DNA of 64,000 nucleotides from Firm-04 sp045627405 (GTDB lineage Bacteria; Bacillota; Clostridia; Oscillospirales; Ruminococcaceae): contig JAZQNP010000040.1 of the NCBI GenBank assembly GCA_045627405.1, forward strand, positions 1 to 64,000. Reading direction: 5' to 3'. The position numbers and the translations under genes were made by a program. Below the pieces are notes generated by a model. It saw only the letters and a program-made list of their open reading frames with translations. It ran no database searches and had not been told where the DNA came from. Shown piece by piece: positions 27,194 to 35,238 of the stretch (positions are counted from its first letter, which is position 1; every line of letters begins with the position of its first letter).

Positions 27194-28370
27194 ATATGAT
27201 TCCAAGTGAACGCTTCCATCTCAGGATGCGCAGAACCGAAGCATTCACCTGATCCTCGCTGACGGTTCCGTCTTCGATTGCCTGCACGATGGCAGCGATT
27301 GATTCCTCATATTGGGAATAACAGATGAGGTCATTTCCGGCGAGAACCGCCGTGACAGCGGGATTTTGCCCGCCGGTATATTCAGTGATCGCTTGCATGT
27401 CAAGGTCATCCGTGATGATCACGCCGTGAAACCCAAGTGTTTCACGCAGAATCTCATGGACAGCAGGGGAGAGGGATGCGGGATGCTCCGCGTCCATGCA
27501 CTCCACGATATTGTGACTGATCATAACCGCATCTGCGCCGGCTTCGATGCCCGCGATAAACGGCAGAAAATCACCTTCTGTGAACGCAGTGTAGTCGCGG
27601 CTGTCGTAGCTCATGCGCTTGTGTGTATCCACGCTGCCGCCGTAGCCGGGGAAATGTTTGAGTGTCGAGCCAAGCCCGTCGGCTTTCATCTCCGTAACAA
27701 CCGTCCGTACATAGTCTGCCGTCTCGGTCGGGTCGAGACTGAAACAGCGCGGATAGATATAATTGCCGGAGGCAAGCGGCACATCGCAGACCGGTGCCAG
27801 ATTGACATTCACACCGAGATCGAGCAGCAGTTCTGCTTTTTCTTTTGTGTCGCTGATGATCAGATCCCAGCCGCCCTCTGCATAGAGCTTCCTGCTGCTC
27901 CAAAACGGTACGGCACGCAGGCTGGAATGGATGCTGATGCGGTTGATGGAACCGCCCTCTTCATCCACGGCAATCAGCAGCGGAATGTTTGCACTGCTTT
28001 GAAACTGTGCGGTCATTTCGCGCACTTGTTCCTTGTTTTTTCCGCTGAATGATTGTGAAAACAGGCAAAGCCCGCCTGCACCTGCCGCTGCTGCATCGGT
28101 TGCCGATGTATCATCGGTACAGCTGGCCAGAACCATCTGTGCCGCTTTCTGCTCTGTTGTCATGTTTGTCAGCATGATTTGCAGCTCGTCAGCCGGAGCA
28201 GCCGGCTTAGTTGTGGTTGTGCTTGCATATGTTGTTTCAGATGCGGTGATCACGGCTTCTCCGGTTACAGGGAGGCTTTCTGCCGGATCACCCTGCGGAA
28301 TCGGCACAGTGCCGCAGCCTGTGAAGAGCAAAAACAAGAGCATCCATGCTGCTGCTTTTTTGACTTTCAT
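27192..28370 (-). CDS. Glycoside hydrolase family 3 lipoprotein, NagZ-like
   Basis: Predicted membrane-anchored beta-N-acetylhexosaminidase-type hydrolase, outside the cell. 392 residues: lipobox LFTGC with Cys19, a Thr/Ala/Pro-rich linker (about 40-60), then a GH3 N-terminal TIM barrel with IAVDEEGGSINR, VNVNLAPVCDVP, KHFPGYGGSVDTH (238-250) and ITDDLDM near 320-325 holding the nucleophile Asp. In NagZ enzymes the usual KHFPGHG is followed by DSH; here the first His is Tyr243 and the DxH is kept as DTH. AAGGAA lies before ATG 28370. Single gene, ending at the shared terminator. Wall recycling or host-glycan trimming are both possible. Confidence 0.87.
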   Translation of the reverse strand: MKVKKAAAWMLLFLLFTGCGTVPIPQGDPAESLPVTGEAVITASETTYASTTTTKPAAPADELQIMLTNMTTEQKAAQMVLASCTDDTSATDAAAAGAGGLCLFSQSFSGKNKEQVREMTAQFQSSANIPLLIAVDEEGGSINRISIHSSLRAVPFWSSRKLYAEGGWDLIISDTKEKAELLLDLGVNVNLAPVCDVPLASGNYIYPRCFSLDPTETADYVRTVVTEMKADGLGSTLKHFPGYGGSVDTHKRMSYDSRDYTAFTEGDFLPFIAGIEAGADAVMISHNIVECMDAEHPASLSPAVHEILRETLGFHGVIITDDLDMQAITEYTGGQNPAVTAVLAGNDLICYSQYEESIAAIVQAIEDGTVSEDQVNASVLRILRWKRSLGII

Positions 28371-28431
28371 ATGTTTCCTTCTTGGCTTCTCGCAGGTTTT
28401 TGTATGCGAAAAGCACGGTTCTGCGCAAAAA

Positions 28432-29790
28432 TCAGTTTTTCAGGCTGTGCATCGGGGCGGGAATTCTGCCGCCGCGGGCAATGAATTTGCTTGCATCCTC
28501 CGTGCGTACCGGCATGACCGGACCCTTTCCGAGCAGTCCGCCGAAATCCAGCTCTTCTCCGACCTGCTTGCCGATTGCCGGAATCAGACGCGCTGCGGTT
28601 GTCTTATTGTTGACCATGCCGATTGCCGCTTCGTCCGCGATGATCGCAGAGATGGTTGATGCGGGTGTATCGCCGGGAATGACAATCATATCCAGTCCGA
28701 CCGAGCAGACTGCCGTCATGGCTTCGAGCTTTTCGATGGACAGTACGCCTGCATTTGCCGCAGCGATCATGCCGGCATCTTCTGAGACCGGTATAAACGC
28801 GCCGGAAAGTCCGCCGACTGTGGAGGATGCCATGACGCCGCCTTTTTTGACTGCGTCATTGAGCAGTGCGAGTGCGGCGGTTGTGCCGTGCATGCCGCAG
28901 ACGGAAAGCCCCATGCCTTCCAGAATATGCGCGACACTGTCACCGACTGCGGGTGTCGGTGCGAGGGAAAGATCGACAATGCCAAACGGAACACCGAGCA
29001 TCGCGGAGGCGCGGGTGCCGACCAGTTGTCCCATGCGGGTAATCTTGAATGCTGTGCGTTTGATGATGTTGGCAAGCTCATCAATGGAAGCGTCGGGATA
29101 TTTTTCAATGGCGGCACGCACAACGCCCGGACCGGATACGCCGACATGTACTTCACAGTCCGGTTCCCCGATGCCGTGGAATGCGCCTGCCATGAACGGA
29201 TTATCTTCCGGTGCATTGCAGAACACCACCAGTTTTGCCGGTGCCATGCACTGCTGATCTGCGGTCAGCTCTGCCGCTTCATGGATGATTTCACCCATCA
29301 GCCGGACCGCATCCATATTGATGCCTGCGCGGGTTGAGCCGACGTTGACCGAAGCACAGAGATTCTTTGTTTCGGCAAGTGCCTGCGGAATGGCAGAGAT
29401 CAGTTCCCGGTCGCCTGCGCTGAATCCTTTATGCACCAGCGCAGAGAAACCGCCGATGAAATTGACGCCGGTCGTCTCGGCGCAGTGCTGCAAAGTCCGC
29501 GCAAGGAGAATCGGGTCTCCGCCCCTTGTCGCGGCGACCAGCATCGCGGCAGGTGTGACGGAAATACGTTTGTTGATAATCGGAATGCCGTATTCCTTTT
29601 CGATCTGCTCTCCGACAGCAACCAGTTTTTCCGCTTTGCGCGTGATCTTCTCATATACGCGGTCGCAGACGGTGTGCATATCCTCGGCGCAGCAGTCCAG
29701 CAGGGAAATCCCCATCGTGATTGTGCGGATGTCAAGGCATTCGTCCTGTATCATTCGGATCGTTTCAAGAATATCAGAGGTATTGAGCAT
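28432..29790 (-). CDS. UPF0210/DUF711 (PFL-like) family protein
   Basis: 452 residues, normal for the UPF0210 family, whose structure resembles pyruvate formate-lyase-related barrels but whose activity is unproven. Characteristic segments: MGISLLDCCAEDMHTVCDRVYEKI, NKRISVTPAAMLVAAT, GGFSALVHKGFSAGD, GVSGPGVVRAA, SLAPTPAVGDSVAHILE and GMVNNKTTAARLIPA. GGGAGGAC precedes ATG 29790. It follows the ACT-domain gene by 15 bases on the same strand. That pair is conserved in many anaerobes, which suggests a regulatory or metabolic link with an amino acid. Confidence 0.92.
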   Translation of the reverse strand: MLNTSDILETIRMIQDECLDIRTITMGISLLDCCAEDMHTVCDRVYEKITRKAEKLVAVGEQIEKEYGIPIINKRISVTPAAMLVAATRGGDPILLARTLQHCAETTGVNFIGGFSALVHKGFSAGDRELISAIPQALAETKNLCASVNVGSTRAGINMDAVRLMGEIIHEAAELTADQQCMAPAKLVVFCNAPEDNPFMAGAFHGIGEPDCEVHVGVSGPGVVRAAIEKYPDASIDELANIIKRTAFKITRMGQLVGTRASAMLGVPFGIVDLSLAPTPAVGDSVAHILEGMGLSVCGMHGTTAALALLNDAVKKGGVMASSTVGGLSGAFIPVSEDAGMIAAANAGVLSIEKLEAMTAVCSVGLDMIVIPGDTPASTISAIIADEAAIGMVNNKTTAARLIPAIGKQVGEELDFGGLLGKGPVMPVRTEDASKFIARGGRIPAPMHSLKN

Positions 29791-29805
29791 AACGTCCTCC
29801 CGGAT

Positions 29806-30075
29806 TTAGATGCGGTGCATCGAGTTAAAAATATCTTCATGCATAATGTGAATGGAAAGCCCCAGCTCCTTGCCGAGTGCAGTGAGCTGATCGGAGAGCG
29901 TGTTGAATTCACAGCTCAGGTTGCAAATATCAACCAGCATGAACATTGCAAACAGATCTTGCAGGACGCTTTGCGTGACCTCGACAATATTGGCGTTCTG
30001 TGCAGAGCAGATGCCGCTGACCTGATGCAGAATGCCGACGGTATCGTGACCGATGACGGTGATAACAGCTTTCAT
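29806..30075 (-). CDS. ACT domain protein (UPF0237)
   Basis: 89 residues that form one ACT domain: KAVITVIGHDTVGILHQVSGICSAQNANIVEVTQSVLQDLFAM is the typical beta-alpha-beta start with a glycine turn. UPF0237 proteins are single ACT modules likely to sense amino acids, related to GcvR. AAAGGAGG precedes ATG 30075. First gene of a two-gene transcript with the UPF0210 gene and its own promoter upstream. Confidence 0.92.
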   Translation of the reverse strand: MKAVITVIGHDTVGILHQVSGICSAQNANIVEVTQSVLQDLFAMFMLVDICNLSCEFNTLSDQLTALGKELGLSIHIMHEDIFNSMHRI

Positions 30076-30110
30076 GGCAAAAGCCTCCTTTGTTTATTAC
30101 ATATGCCTTT

Positions 30111-30139
30111 ATTATATCACAGATGCGGGGAAAAAGCAA
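30111..30139 (-). promoter_or_regulatory. Sigma-A promoter of the ACT-UPF0210 pair
   Basis: On the minus strand -35 TTGCTT (30139-30134), 17-base spacer, extended -10 TGATATAAT with the hexamer at 30116-30111. Confidence 0.7.
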
Positions 30140-30157
30140 GGTTTTCCGGCAATTCGC

Positions 30158-30195
30158 AAAGAAACACGCCCCGATTGGCATTCGTCGGGGCGTGT
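30158..30195. terminator. Terminator after the metA-DUF4190 transcript
   Basis: ACACGCCCCGA (30164-30174) pairs with TCGGGGCGTGT (30185-30195); reading on the minus strand it is followed by TTTCTTT. It isolates the DUF4190 gene from the ACT promoter. Confidence 0.75.
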
Positions 30196-30200
30196 GTATT

Positions 30201-30788
30201 TTACTGTAAATTATATGCTTTGTGCGGAAAGATGACCGATGCACCTGCGGATTTGGATGCCGATTCGGTTTTGCTGTCTGTCGTTGGAATACGCGGCAGA
30301 ATGCCGCTCTTGTAATCCTCATTCAGTGCATCCATGATGATATAAATTGAGGAATCATAGGAATCCAGGAATTCTACATAGGGTGATTCGGTGTATTTCA
30401 GCAGAAAGCTCGGCAATGTGCCGCTTTCTTCATATGCGGGAAACACCTCGTCCTGCTCTTCCAGCACACGGTAATAATCCTGCTCGATCACAAGGAAATA
30501 TCGGAGCAAATCACCGTTGCATACAATCATTGTGACCGTGAGGATCAGACTCAGCACTGCGGTAATGACGCCGGTGAGTGACATGCCTGTGCCGTCGTGC
30601 CTGTGGACCAGAGCGATTGTGCCGAAGACGATTGCCGTCGGTGCAGCCGCAAACTGAACACAGGTACAGCAAAAGATCATACTGACCAGTCCCAGCACCA
30701 GTGATGCAATCGCAAAGCCGTATTTTTTCGGGGGCTGCGGCGGGATGACCGGGTTTTCTACCGGCTCGTATTCCGTTTCATACTCCAT
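30201..30788 (-). CDS. DUF4190-type membrane protein
   Basis: 195 residues. A Pro-rich start (residues 10-22), then two membrane segments (about 25-55 and 65-88) around a short loop with GTIALVHRHDGTGMSLTGVI, the typical DUF4190 arrangement, and an acidic extracellular or cytosolic C-terminal domain (about 95-195) without known motifs. GGAGG lies nine bases before ATG 30788. It begins 16 bases after metA and is probably cotranscribed, but no functional link is evident. Confidence 0.8.
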   Translation of the reverse strand: MEYETEYEPVENPVIPPQPPKKYGFAIASLVLGLVSMIFCCTCVQFAAAPTAIVFGTIALVHRHDGTGMSLTGVITAVLSLILTVTMIVCNGDLLRYFLVIEQDYYRVLEEQDEVFPAYEESGTLPSFLLKYTESPYVEFLDSYDSSIYIIMDALNEDYKSGILPRIPTTDSKTESASKSAGASVIFPHKAYNLQ

Positions 30789-30804
30789 GTTCTGCGCCTC
30801 CGGT

Positions 30805-31752
30805 TCAGACTTCTGATTCAGACGTCCAATCCCACTGCGGCAGCTCGGTCAGATCATACGGCGTGCGCTGATAGACGCAGTAGTTGAGCCAGTTTGCAAA
30901 CAGGAGATTTGCTGTGCATCGCCATGTGAACAGCGGCTGCTGCGTCGGATCGTCATTGGGAAAATAGTTGCAGGGCAGTTCAATCGGCAGCCCCTTGTCC
31001 AGATCACGGAAATATTCCTGCGCCAGCGTATTGCGGTCATATTCGGAATGTCCTGTGATGAAATACTGTCTGCCGTTGCGGTTTGCGATGATATGCACGC
31101 CCGCTTCCTCAGAGCTGGACAGAATACGCAGATCCGGAATGCGCTCGATGTCCTCTCTGCGAACGCCCGTATGACGGGAATGCGGCGCAGAAAACACATC
31201 GTCAAAGCCGTGCAGGAGCATCGTGTGCCGGATTTCCAGCCGGTGCTGATAAACACCGAACATCTTTTTTTCCAGCAGATATTTGGAGATGCCGAAGTGA
31301 TAATACAGTCCAGCCTGCGCACCCCAGCAGATGTGCAGCGTGCTGTAAACATGTGTTTTTGACCATTCCATCAACTCACAGATTTCGCTCCAATAGTCCA
31401 CCTCTTCAAAGGGGAGCTGTTCAACCGGTGCGCCTGTGATGATCATTCCGTCAAAATACTTTCCGCGAATATCATTCAGCGTGGCATAAAATGCGTCCAG
31501 ATGGCTCTGTGCCGTGTTCTTTGACACATGCGATTCCATGCGCAGCAGCGTGATATTGACTTGCAGCGCGGTATTGCTGAGCAGACGAAGCAGCTGTAAT
31601 TCGGTTTCCAGCTTTTTCGGCATGATATTCAAAATCAGAATGTCGAGCGGTCGGATGTCCTGATGGGCTGCACGTTCACTGTCCATCACGAAAATATGCT
31701 CATGCAGAAGTGCCTGAAATGCAGGCAGATCCGGTGATATGCAAATTGGCAA
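30805..31752 (-). CDS. metA: Homoserine O-acyltransferase MetA (predicted acetyl-CoA type)
   Basis: Activates homoserine in methionine synthesis. 315 residues, normal length. The catalytic Cys142 lies in HICWGAQAGLYYHFG, and the His-Glu partners are in the later GHSEYDRNTLAQEYF segment. The residue at position 111 is Glu (TGAPVEQLPFEEVDYW); published work on MetA links Glu111 to acetyl-CoA and Gly111 to succinyl-CoA, so homoserine O-acetyltransferase activity is inferred. The start is TTG 31752 with AAAGGAG eight bases upstream. No SAM riboswitch is visible upstream. Confidence 0.94.
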   Translation of the reverse strand: MPICISPDLPAFQALLHEHIFVMDSERAAHQDIRPLDILILNIMPKKLETELQLLRLLSNTALQVNITLLRMESHVSKNTAQSHLDAFYATLNDIRGKYFDGMIITGAPVEQLPFEEVDYWSEICELMEWSKTHVYSTLHICWGAQAGLYYHFGISKYLLEKKMFGVYQHRLEIRHTMLLHGFDDVFSAPHSRHTGVRREDIERIPDLRILSSSEEAGVHIIANRNGRQYFITGHSEYDRNTLAQEYFRDLDKGLPIELPCNYFPNDDPTQQPLFTWRCTANLLFANWLNYCVYQRTPYDLTELPQWDWTSESEV

Positions 31753-31807
31753 GCGAAATGCTCCTTTCTCTGAACATGTGATGCACTGCCGTCGCCACCC
31801 GTTCGGG

Positions 31808-31842
31808 AAAGGGAAAGACCGCCGACTGCATCAGCGGTCTTT
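31808..31842 (-). terminator. Terminator after the carboxyltransferase operon
   Basis: GCGGTCTTT pairs with AAAGACCGC (31814-31822 and 31834-31842). On the minus strand it is followed only by CCCTTTCCC, so the T tract is weak. Confidence 0.5.
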
Positions 31843-31852
31843 GTACACATTC

Positions 31853-33253
31853 TTAAACGGGATGAATTTGTTTTTCGGCATTGCCGTGAACGCCGTCCAG
31901 TCCGAATTTTTCGTCACGGCGTTTCTCAAAGAACTTGACTGCGACCTGTCCGAACTGTGCGTAGGAGAGAACATCCTCATCCTGCATCGTCCATTCTGCA
32001 CACTCTTCGCGCAGCTTATCCAGCTCCGGTTCCAGCAGATCTGCCGGACGGCAGGTGATCGGTTCTGCATCTTTGAGGATCATCTTCTGGAATTCAGGGT
32101 CGATCGGCAGCGGAGTTTTGCCGTACTCGCCGCGCACCATTGCGCGGAATTCCTTTGTGACCATCTTGTAACGCTCGCCGCCGATGATATTGAACACAGC
32201 CTGTGTGCCGACAATCTGGGAGGTCGGCGTGACGAGCGGCGGGTAGCCCGCATCCTGACGGACACGCGGGACTTCTTCCAGCACTGCGGTGAGCTGATCT
32301 TCCTTGCCTGCCTGTTTGAGCTGGGAAAGCAGGTTCGAGAGCATGCCGCCCGGAACCTGATAGATCAGCGTTTTGGCGTCTGTGGCAAGCATCTTCGGGT
32401 CAAGCAGACCCTCTTTGATATACTTTTCGCGCAGATTCATGAAGAACGGACGCAGCGCGCAGATCTTTGCCAGATCAATGCCGGTGTCATATTCGGTACC
32501 CTGCAATGCCGCAACCATAGATTCTGTCGGTGCATGGGAGGTGCCGAGAGCCAGCGGACTCATCGCAGTATCAATGACATCGCAGCCTGCTTCAACCGCT
32601 TTCATCAGACACATCGAAGCGAGACCCGAGGTGTAGTGCGTGTGGAGCTGAATCGGCAGATCGACTGTGGCTTTCAGTGCCTTGACCAGTGATTCGGCGC
32701 GGTACGGCGTCAGCAGAGCCGCCATATCCTTGATGCAGATGGAATCTGCACCGGCATCTGCGATCTGCTTTGCATAGTTAACAAAGTATTCATCGGTGAA
32801 AATATCGCCGGTCGTGAAGCTCATTGCCACCTGAACATGCGCGCCGCCCTCTTTTTTCGCCGCATTGATTGCGGTTTGGAGATTGCGGATGTCGTTCAGC
32901 GCGTCAAAGATGCGGATGACATCAATGCCGTTTGCGATGGATTTCTGCACGAAATATTCCACCACATCATCGGCATAATGCCGGTAGCCGAGCATATTCT
33001 GACCGCGGAACAGCATTTGCAGCGGTGTGTTCGGCATGTTCTTTTTGAGGATCCGCAGACGCTCCCACGGGTCCTCTCCCAGAAAGCGCAGGCAGGAGTC
33101 AAATGTCGCTCCGCCCCAGCATTCGATGGAACGAAAGCCGATCTCATCCAGAGCCGGAAGAATTTCCAGCATATCATTTGTCGTCATGCGGGTGGCGAGC
33201 AGAGACTGGTGCGCATCCCGCAGGACGGTTTCTGTAATTCCGATTTTTGCCAT
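31853..33253 (-). CDS. oadA: Oxaloacetate decarboxylase alpha / pyruvate carboxyltransferase (5S-like) subunit
   Basis: TIM-barrel carboxyltransferase that moves CO2 between biotin and pyruvate/oxaloacetate. 466 residues. LRDAHQSLLATR near the start, carboxylated-lysine candidate Lys175 in ICIKDMAALLTPY, and metal ligands in QLHTHYTSG (His204, His206) are all present. The protein ends without a biotin domain, which is encoded by the next gene upstream. It is the last of three genes; the order is carboxyltransferase, biotin carrier, this subunit. Because no sodium-pump beta subunit is present in the cluster, it may be the 5S subunit of a transcarboxylase instead of a decarboxylase. Confidence 0.93.
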   Translation of the reverse strand: MAKIGITETVLRDAHQSLLATRMTTNDMLEILPALDEIGFRSIECWGGATFDSCLRFLGEDPWERLRILKKNMPNTPLQMLFRGQNMLGYRHYADDVVEYFVQKSIANGIDVIRIFDALNDIRNLQTAINAAKKEGGAHVQVAMSFTTGDIFTDEYFVNYAKQIADAGADSICIKDMAALLTPYRAESLVKALKATVDLPIQLHTHYTSGLASMCLMKAVEAGCDVIDTAMSPLALGTSHAPTESMVAALQGTEYDTGIDLAKICALRPFFMNLREKYIKEGLLDPKMLATDAKTLIYQVPGGMLSNLLSQLKQAGKEDQLTAVLEEVPRVRQDAGYPPLVTPTSQIVGTQAVFNIIGGERYKMVTKEFRAMVRGEYGKTPLPIDPEFQKMILKDAEPITCRPADLLEPELDKLREECAEWTMQDEDVLSYAQFGQVAVKFFEKRRDEKFGLDGVHGNAEKQIHPV

Positions 33254-33267
33254 ATGATCACGCTTTC

Positions 33268-33663
33268 TCAGCCCAGAACGGCAAGTGCATCGCCGGGATT
33301 GACCGCGCTGCCCTTGGTGGTATTGACCGCCAGGATCGTTCCGTCTTCCGGTGCCACGATGTCATTTTCCATCTTCATGGCTTCCAGGATAAAGAGCGTC
33401 TGTCCTTTTGTGACAGTGTCACCGACTGCGCACTTGACATCAAGAATGGTGCCGGGCATCGGTGCGGAAACCGGAGTACCGTCTGCGGCTGCTGCGGGTG
33501 CGGGTGCCGGTGCAGCAGGAGCTGCCGGTGTGCTTGCTGCCGGTGCCGCTGCCGGAGCGGGTGCGGCTGCTGCGGGTGCCGGTGCTGAACCTGCGCCGAG
33601 TTCTTCTACAACAACATCATATTGCTTGCTGTTCACGGTGACGCGAAACTGTTTCGTACTCAT
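33268..33663 (-). CDS. Biotin carboxyl carrier protein
   Basis: 131 residues. The C-terminal biotinyl domain (about 62-131) carries EAMKMEND with the biotin-accepting Lys97, flanked by the usual GTILDVKCAVGD hairpin. In front of it is a long Ala/Pro-rich flexible linker (24-60), and the first 20 residues form a short basic strand region like that of OadG/MmdC carriers. AGGAGG is correctly spaced before ATG 33663. The carrier would shuttle carboxybiotin between the two enzymes coded on either side. Confidence 0.94.
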   Translation of the reverse strand: MSTKQFRVTVNSKQYDVVVEELGAGSAPAPAAAAPAPAAAPAASTPAAPAAPAPAPAAAADGTPVSAPMPGTILDVKCAVGDTVTKGQTLFILEAMKMENDIVAPEDGTILAVNTTKGSAVNPGDALAVLG

Positions 33664-33706
33664 ATCAATAATCCTCCTGGCTGTTTGATCGCATTCTGAA
33701 TGTACA

Positions 33707-35089
33707 TCAGAACGGAATATTGCTGTGCTTTTTCGGCAGATTTGTAACGCGCTTGCCTTCCAGCAGATCGAGCGTGTCGATCACTGCCTGACGGGTATCT
33801 GCCGGTGCAATGACGCTGTCAATGACACCGAGCTGAGCGGCTTTTTCTGCCGATGCAAGTGTCTGCTTGTATTCCTTTGCAAGCTCTGCGCGCTTTGCAT
33901 TGGCATCTGCTGCGCCTTTGAGCTTGTCATGCCACAGAAATTCCACGGCTGCCTCCGGACGAAGCGGTGCGATTGCCGCATCCGTCCATGCCAGCACATA
34001 GTCGCTGCCGGCACCTCTGCCCGCAATCGCGGAGAATGCTGCGCCGCAGCTTTCGCCGGCAATCAGTGCGACCTTGATTGTGGTTGCCTCTGCGTACGCG
34101 CCGCAGAGCTGGGTCATCGCACGGAGCGAGCCGTTTCTTACGGCATCGTTGTCCGCTGCGAATCCGACCGTATCGACAACCGTTACCACCGGAACGGAGA
34201 ACGCGTCGCATGTACGGACAAAACGCGCCATTTTTGCGGCGTCATCCGCTGTCAGTGCGCCGTCTGTCTTAGCAGTCGAGATCAGACCGACTGTCATGCC
34301 GCGCACGGTTGCAAGTGCGGTTTCCGCGCTGTCGCCGTATGCTTCATAAAGCGGGAGCAGCGAGTTTGCGTCTGCGATGCCGCCGAGCAGATTCTCTTTT
34401 GTGCATGCTGCCTGCGGAACATCAAATTCTGTGATCGGTGCGCCGGCGAGGTTATTTGCCGGGAGCATCCGAAGAATTGCCTTTGCCTGTGCCATGACCG
34501 CGGCATCATCCTCTGCGACAGCAGCGACAACACCTGCTTTTGCTGCGGTTTCAGGCTTTGCGGCATCGGTGCCGAAGGGCGGGGTGAGATAAAGCTCCGC
34601 TTTTTCTGTTGCGAGGACAAAATCTGCCTCTGCTGCCAGCAGTGCTGCGCTGCCTGCACAGACACCTGCAATGACCGAGATCTGCGGCACGACGCCGGAG
34701 AGCCGCGCGGAGACGGCGATCAGCTTGCCGTATGCACTGAGCGAATCCGCCGTGCCGTCCACATATACGCCCTCAGAATCATAGATGCCGATGACCGGTG
34801 TGCCGGTTTTTGCAGCGAGATTATAAAGCCGCTTGATTTTTCCGGCAGTGCTGCTGCCTAAGACGCCGCCGTTGACATCGGGAGCCTGTGCGAATGCACA
34901 GACAGGCTGTCCCTCGACATAGCCGTGTGCGCAGATGACTGCTGCGGGAGCGTCTTTTTCCGTGCGCAGGGCATCCAGCTCGGTGAACGTGCCGTTGTCA
35001 AACAGAAGCGCGAGGCGTTCTTTTGCGATAGTTCCGTGATTTTCCATATGCTCTGTACGCATCCTTTCGTAGGAAGAATTGGAATCCAT
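33707..35089 (-). CDS. Acyl-CoA carboxyltransferase subunit (12S / MmdA-like)
   Basis: Crotonase-fold carboxyltransferase, probably acting on methylmalonyl-CoA or another acyl-CoA. 460 residues, shorter than the usual 500-520. Both halves of the fold are seen: IYDSEGVYVDGTADSLSAYGKL with GVCAGSAALLAAEADF in the N half, and VVDTVGFAADNDAVRNGSLRAM with GESCGAAFSAIAGRGAGSDYVLAW in the C half. The usual AxxGGG segment before AKERL is missing. The start is uncertain: ATG 35089 lies 9-10 bases behind the -10 box, so the mRNA would be nearly leaderless; in-frame ATGs at 35062 and 35047 follow a GAAAGG site. First gene of the three-gene operon. Confidence 0.88.
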   Translation of the reverse strand: MDSNSSYERMRTEHMENHGTIAKERLALLFDNGTFTELDALRTEKDAPAAVICAHGYVEGQPVCAFAQAPDVNGGVLGSSTAGKIKRLYNLAAKTGTPVIGIYDSEGVYVDGTADSLSAYGKLIAVSARLSGVVPQISVIAGVCAGSAALLAAEADFVLATEKAELYLTPPFGTDAAKPETAAKAGVVAAVAEDDAAVMAQAKAILRMLPANNLAGAPITEFDVPQAACTKENLLGGIADANSLLPLYEAYGDSAETALATVRGMTVGLISTAKTDGALTADDAAKMARFVRTCDAFSVPVVTVVDTVGFAADNDAVRNGSLRAMTQLCGAYAEATTIKVALIAGESCGAAFSAIAGRGAGSDYVLAWTDAAIAPLRPEAAVEFLWHDKLKGAADANAKRAELAKEYKQTLASAEKAAQLGVIDSVIAPADTRQAVIDTLDLLEGKRVTNLPKKHSNIPF

Positions 35090-35097
35090 ACTGTATT

Positions 35098-35126
35098 ATT
35101 ATAGCATATCCGAACGCAAATTGCAA
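35098..35126 (-). promoter_or_regulatory. Sigma-A promoter of the carboxyltransferase operon
   Basis: Minus strand: -35 TTGCAA (35126-35121), 17-base spacer ending TGC, -10 TATAAT (35103-35098). The expected start site near 35091 is only two or three bases from ATG 35089. Confidence 0.75.
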
Positions 35127-35185
35127 GCCCTTTTCCTAAAAAATGAAAGGATCCGCATGTGTTTTTTTCAGCAGAATTTTCATGC

Positions 35186-35221
35186 AAAAAAACACCCGAC
35201 TCCAAAAACGGAATCGGGTGT
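35186..35221 (-). terminator. Terminator after the DUF6055-dockerin gene
   Basis: Minus strand stem ACACCCGATTCC with GGAGTCGGGTGT, then a run of seven T (35192-35186). Confidence 0.85.
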
Positions 35222-35238
35222 CGGATTGTACCGTATAC

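Noticed and set aside
30805..31852. A SAM riboswitch before metA
   Set aside because: The 100 bases upstream of TTG 31752 hold only the end of the neighbouring operon and its weak hairpin; no riboswitch core was seen.
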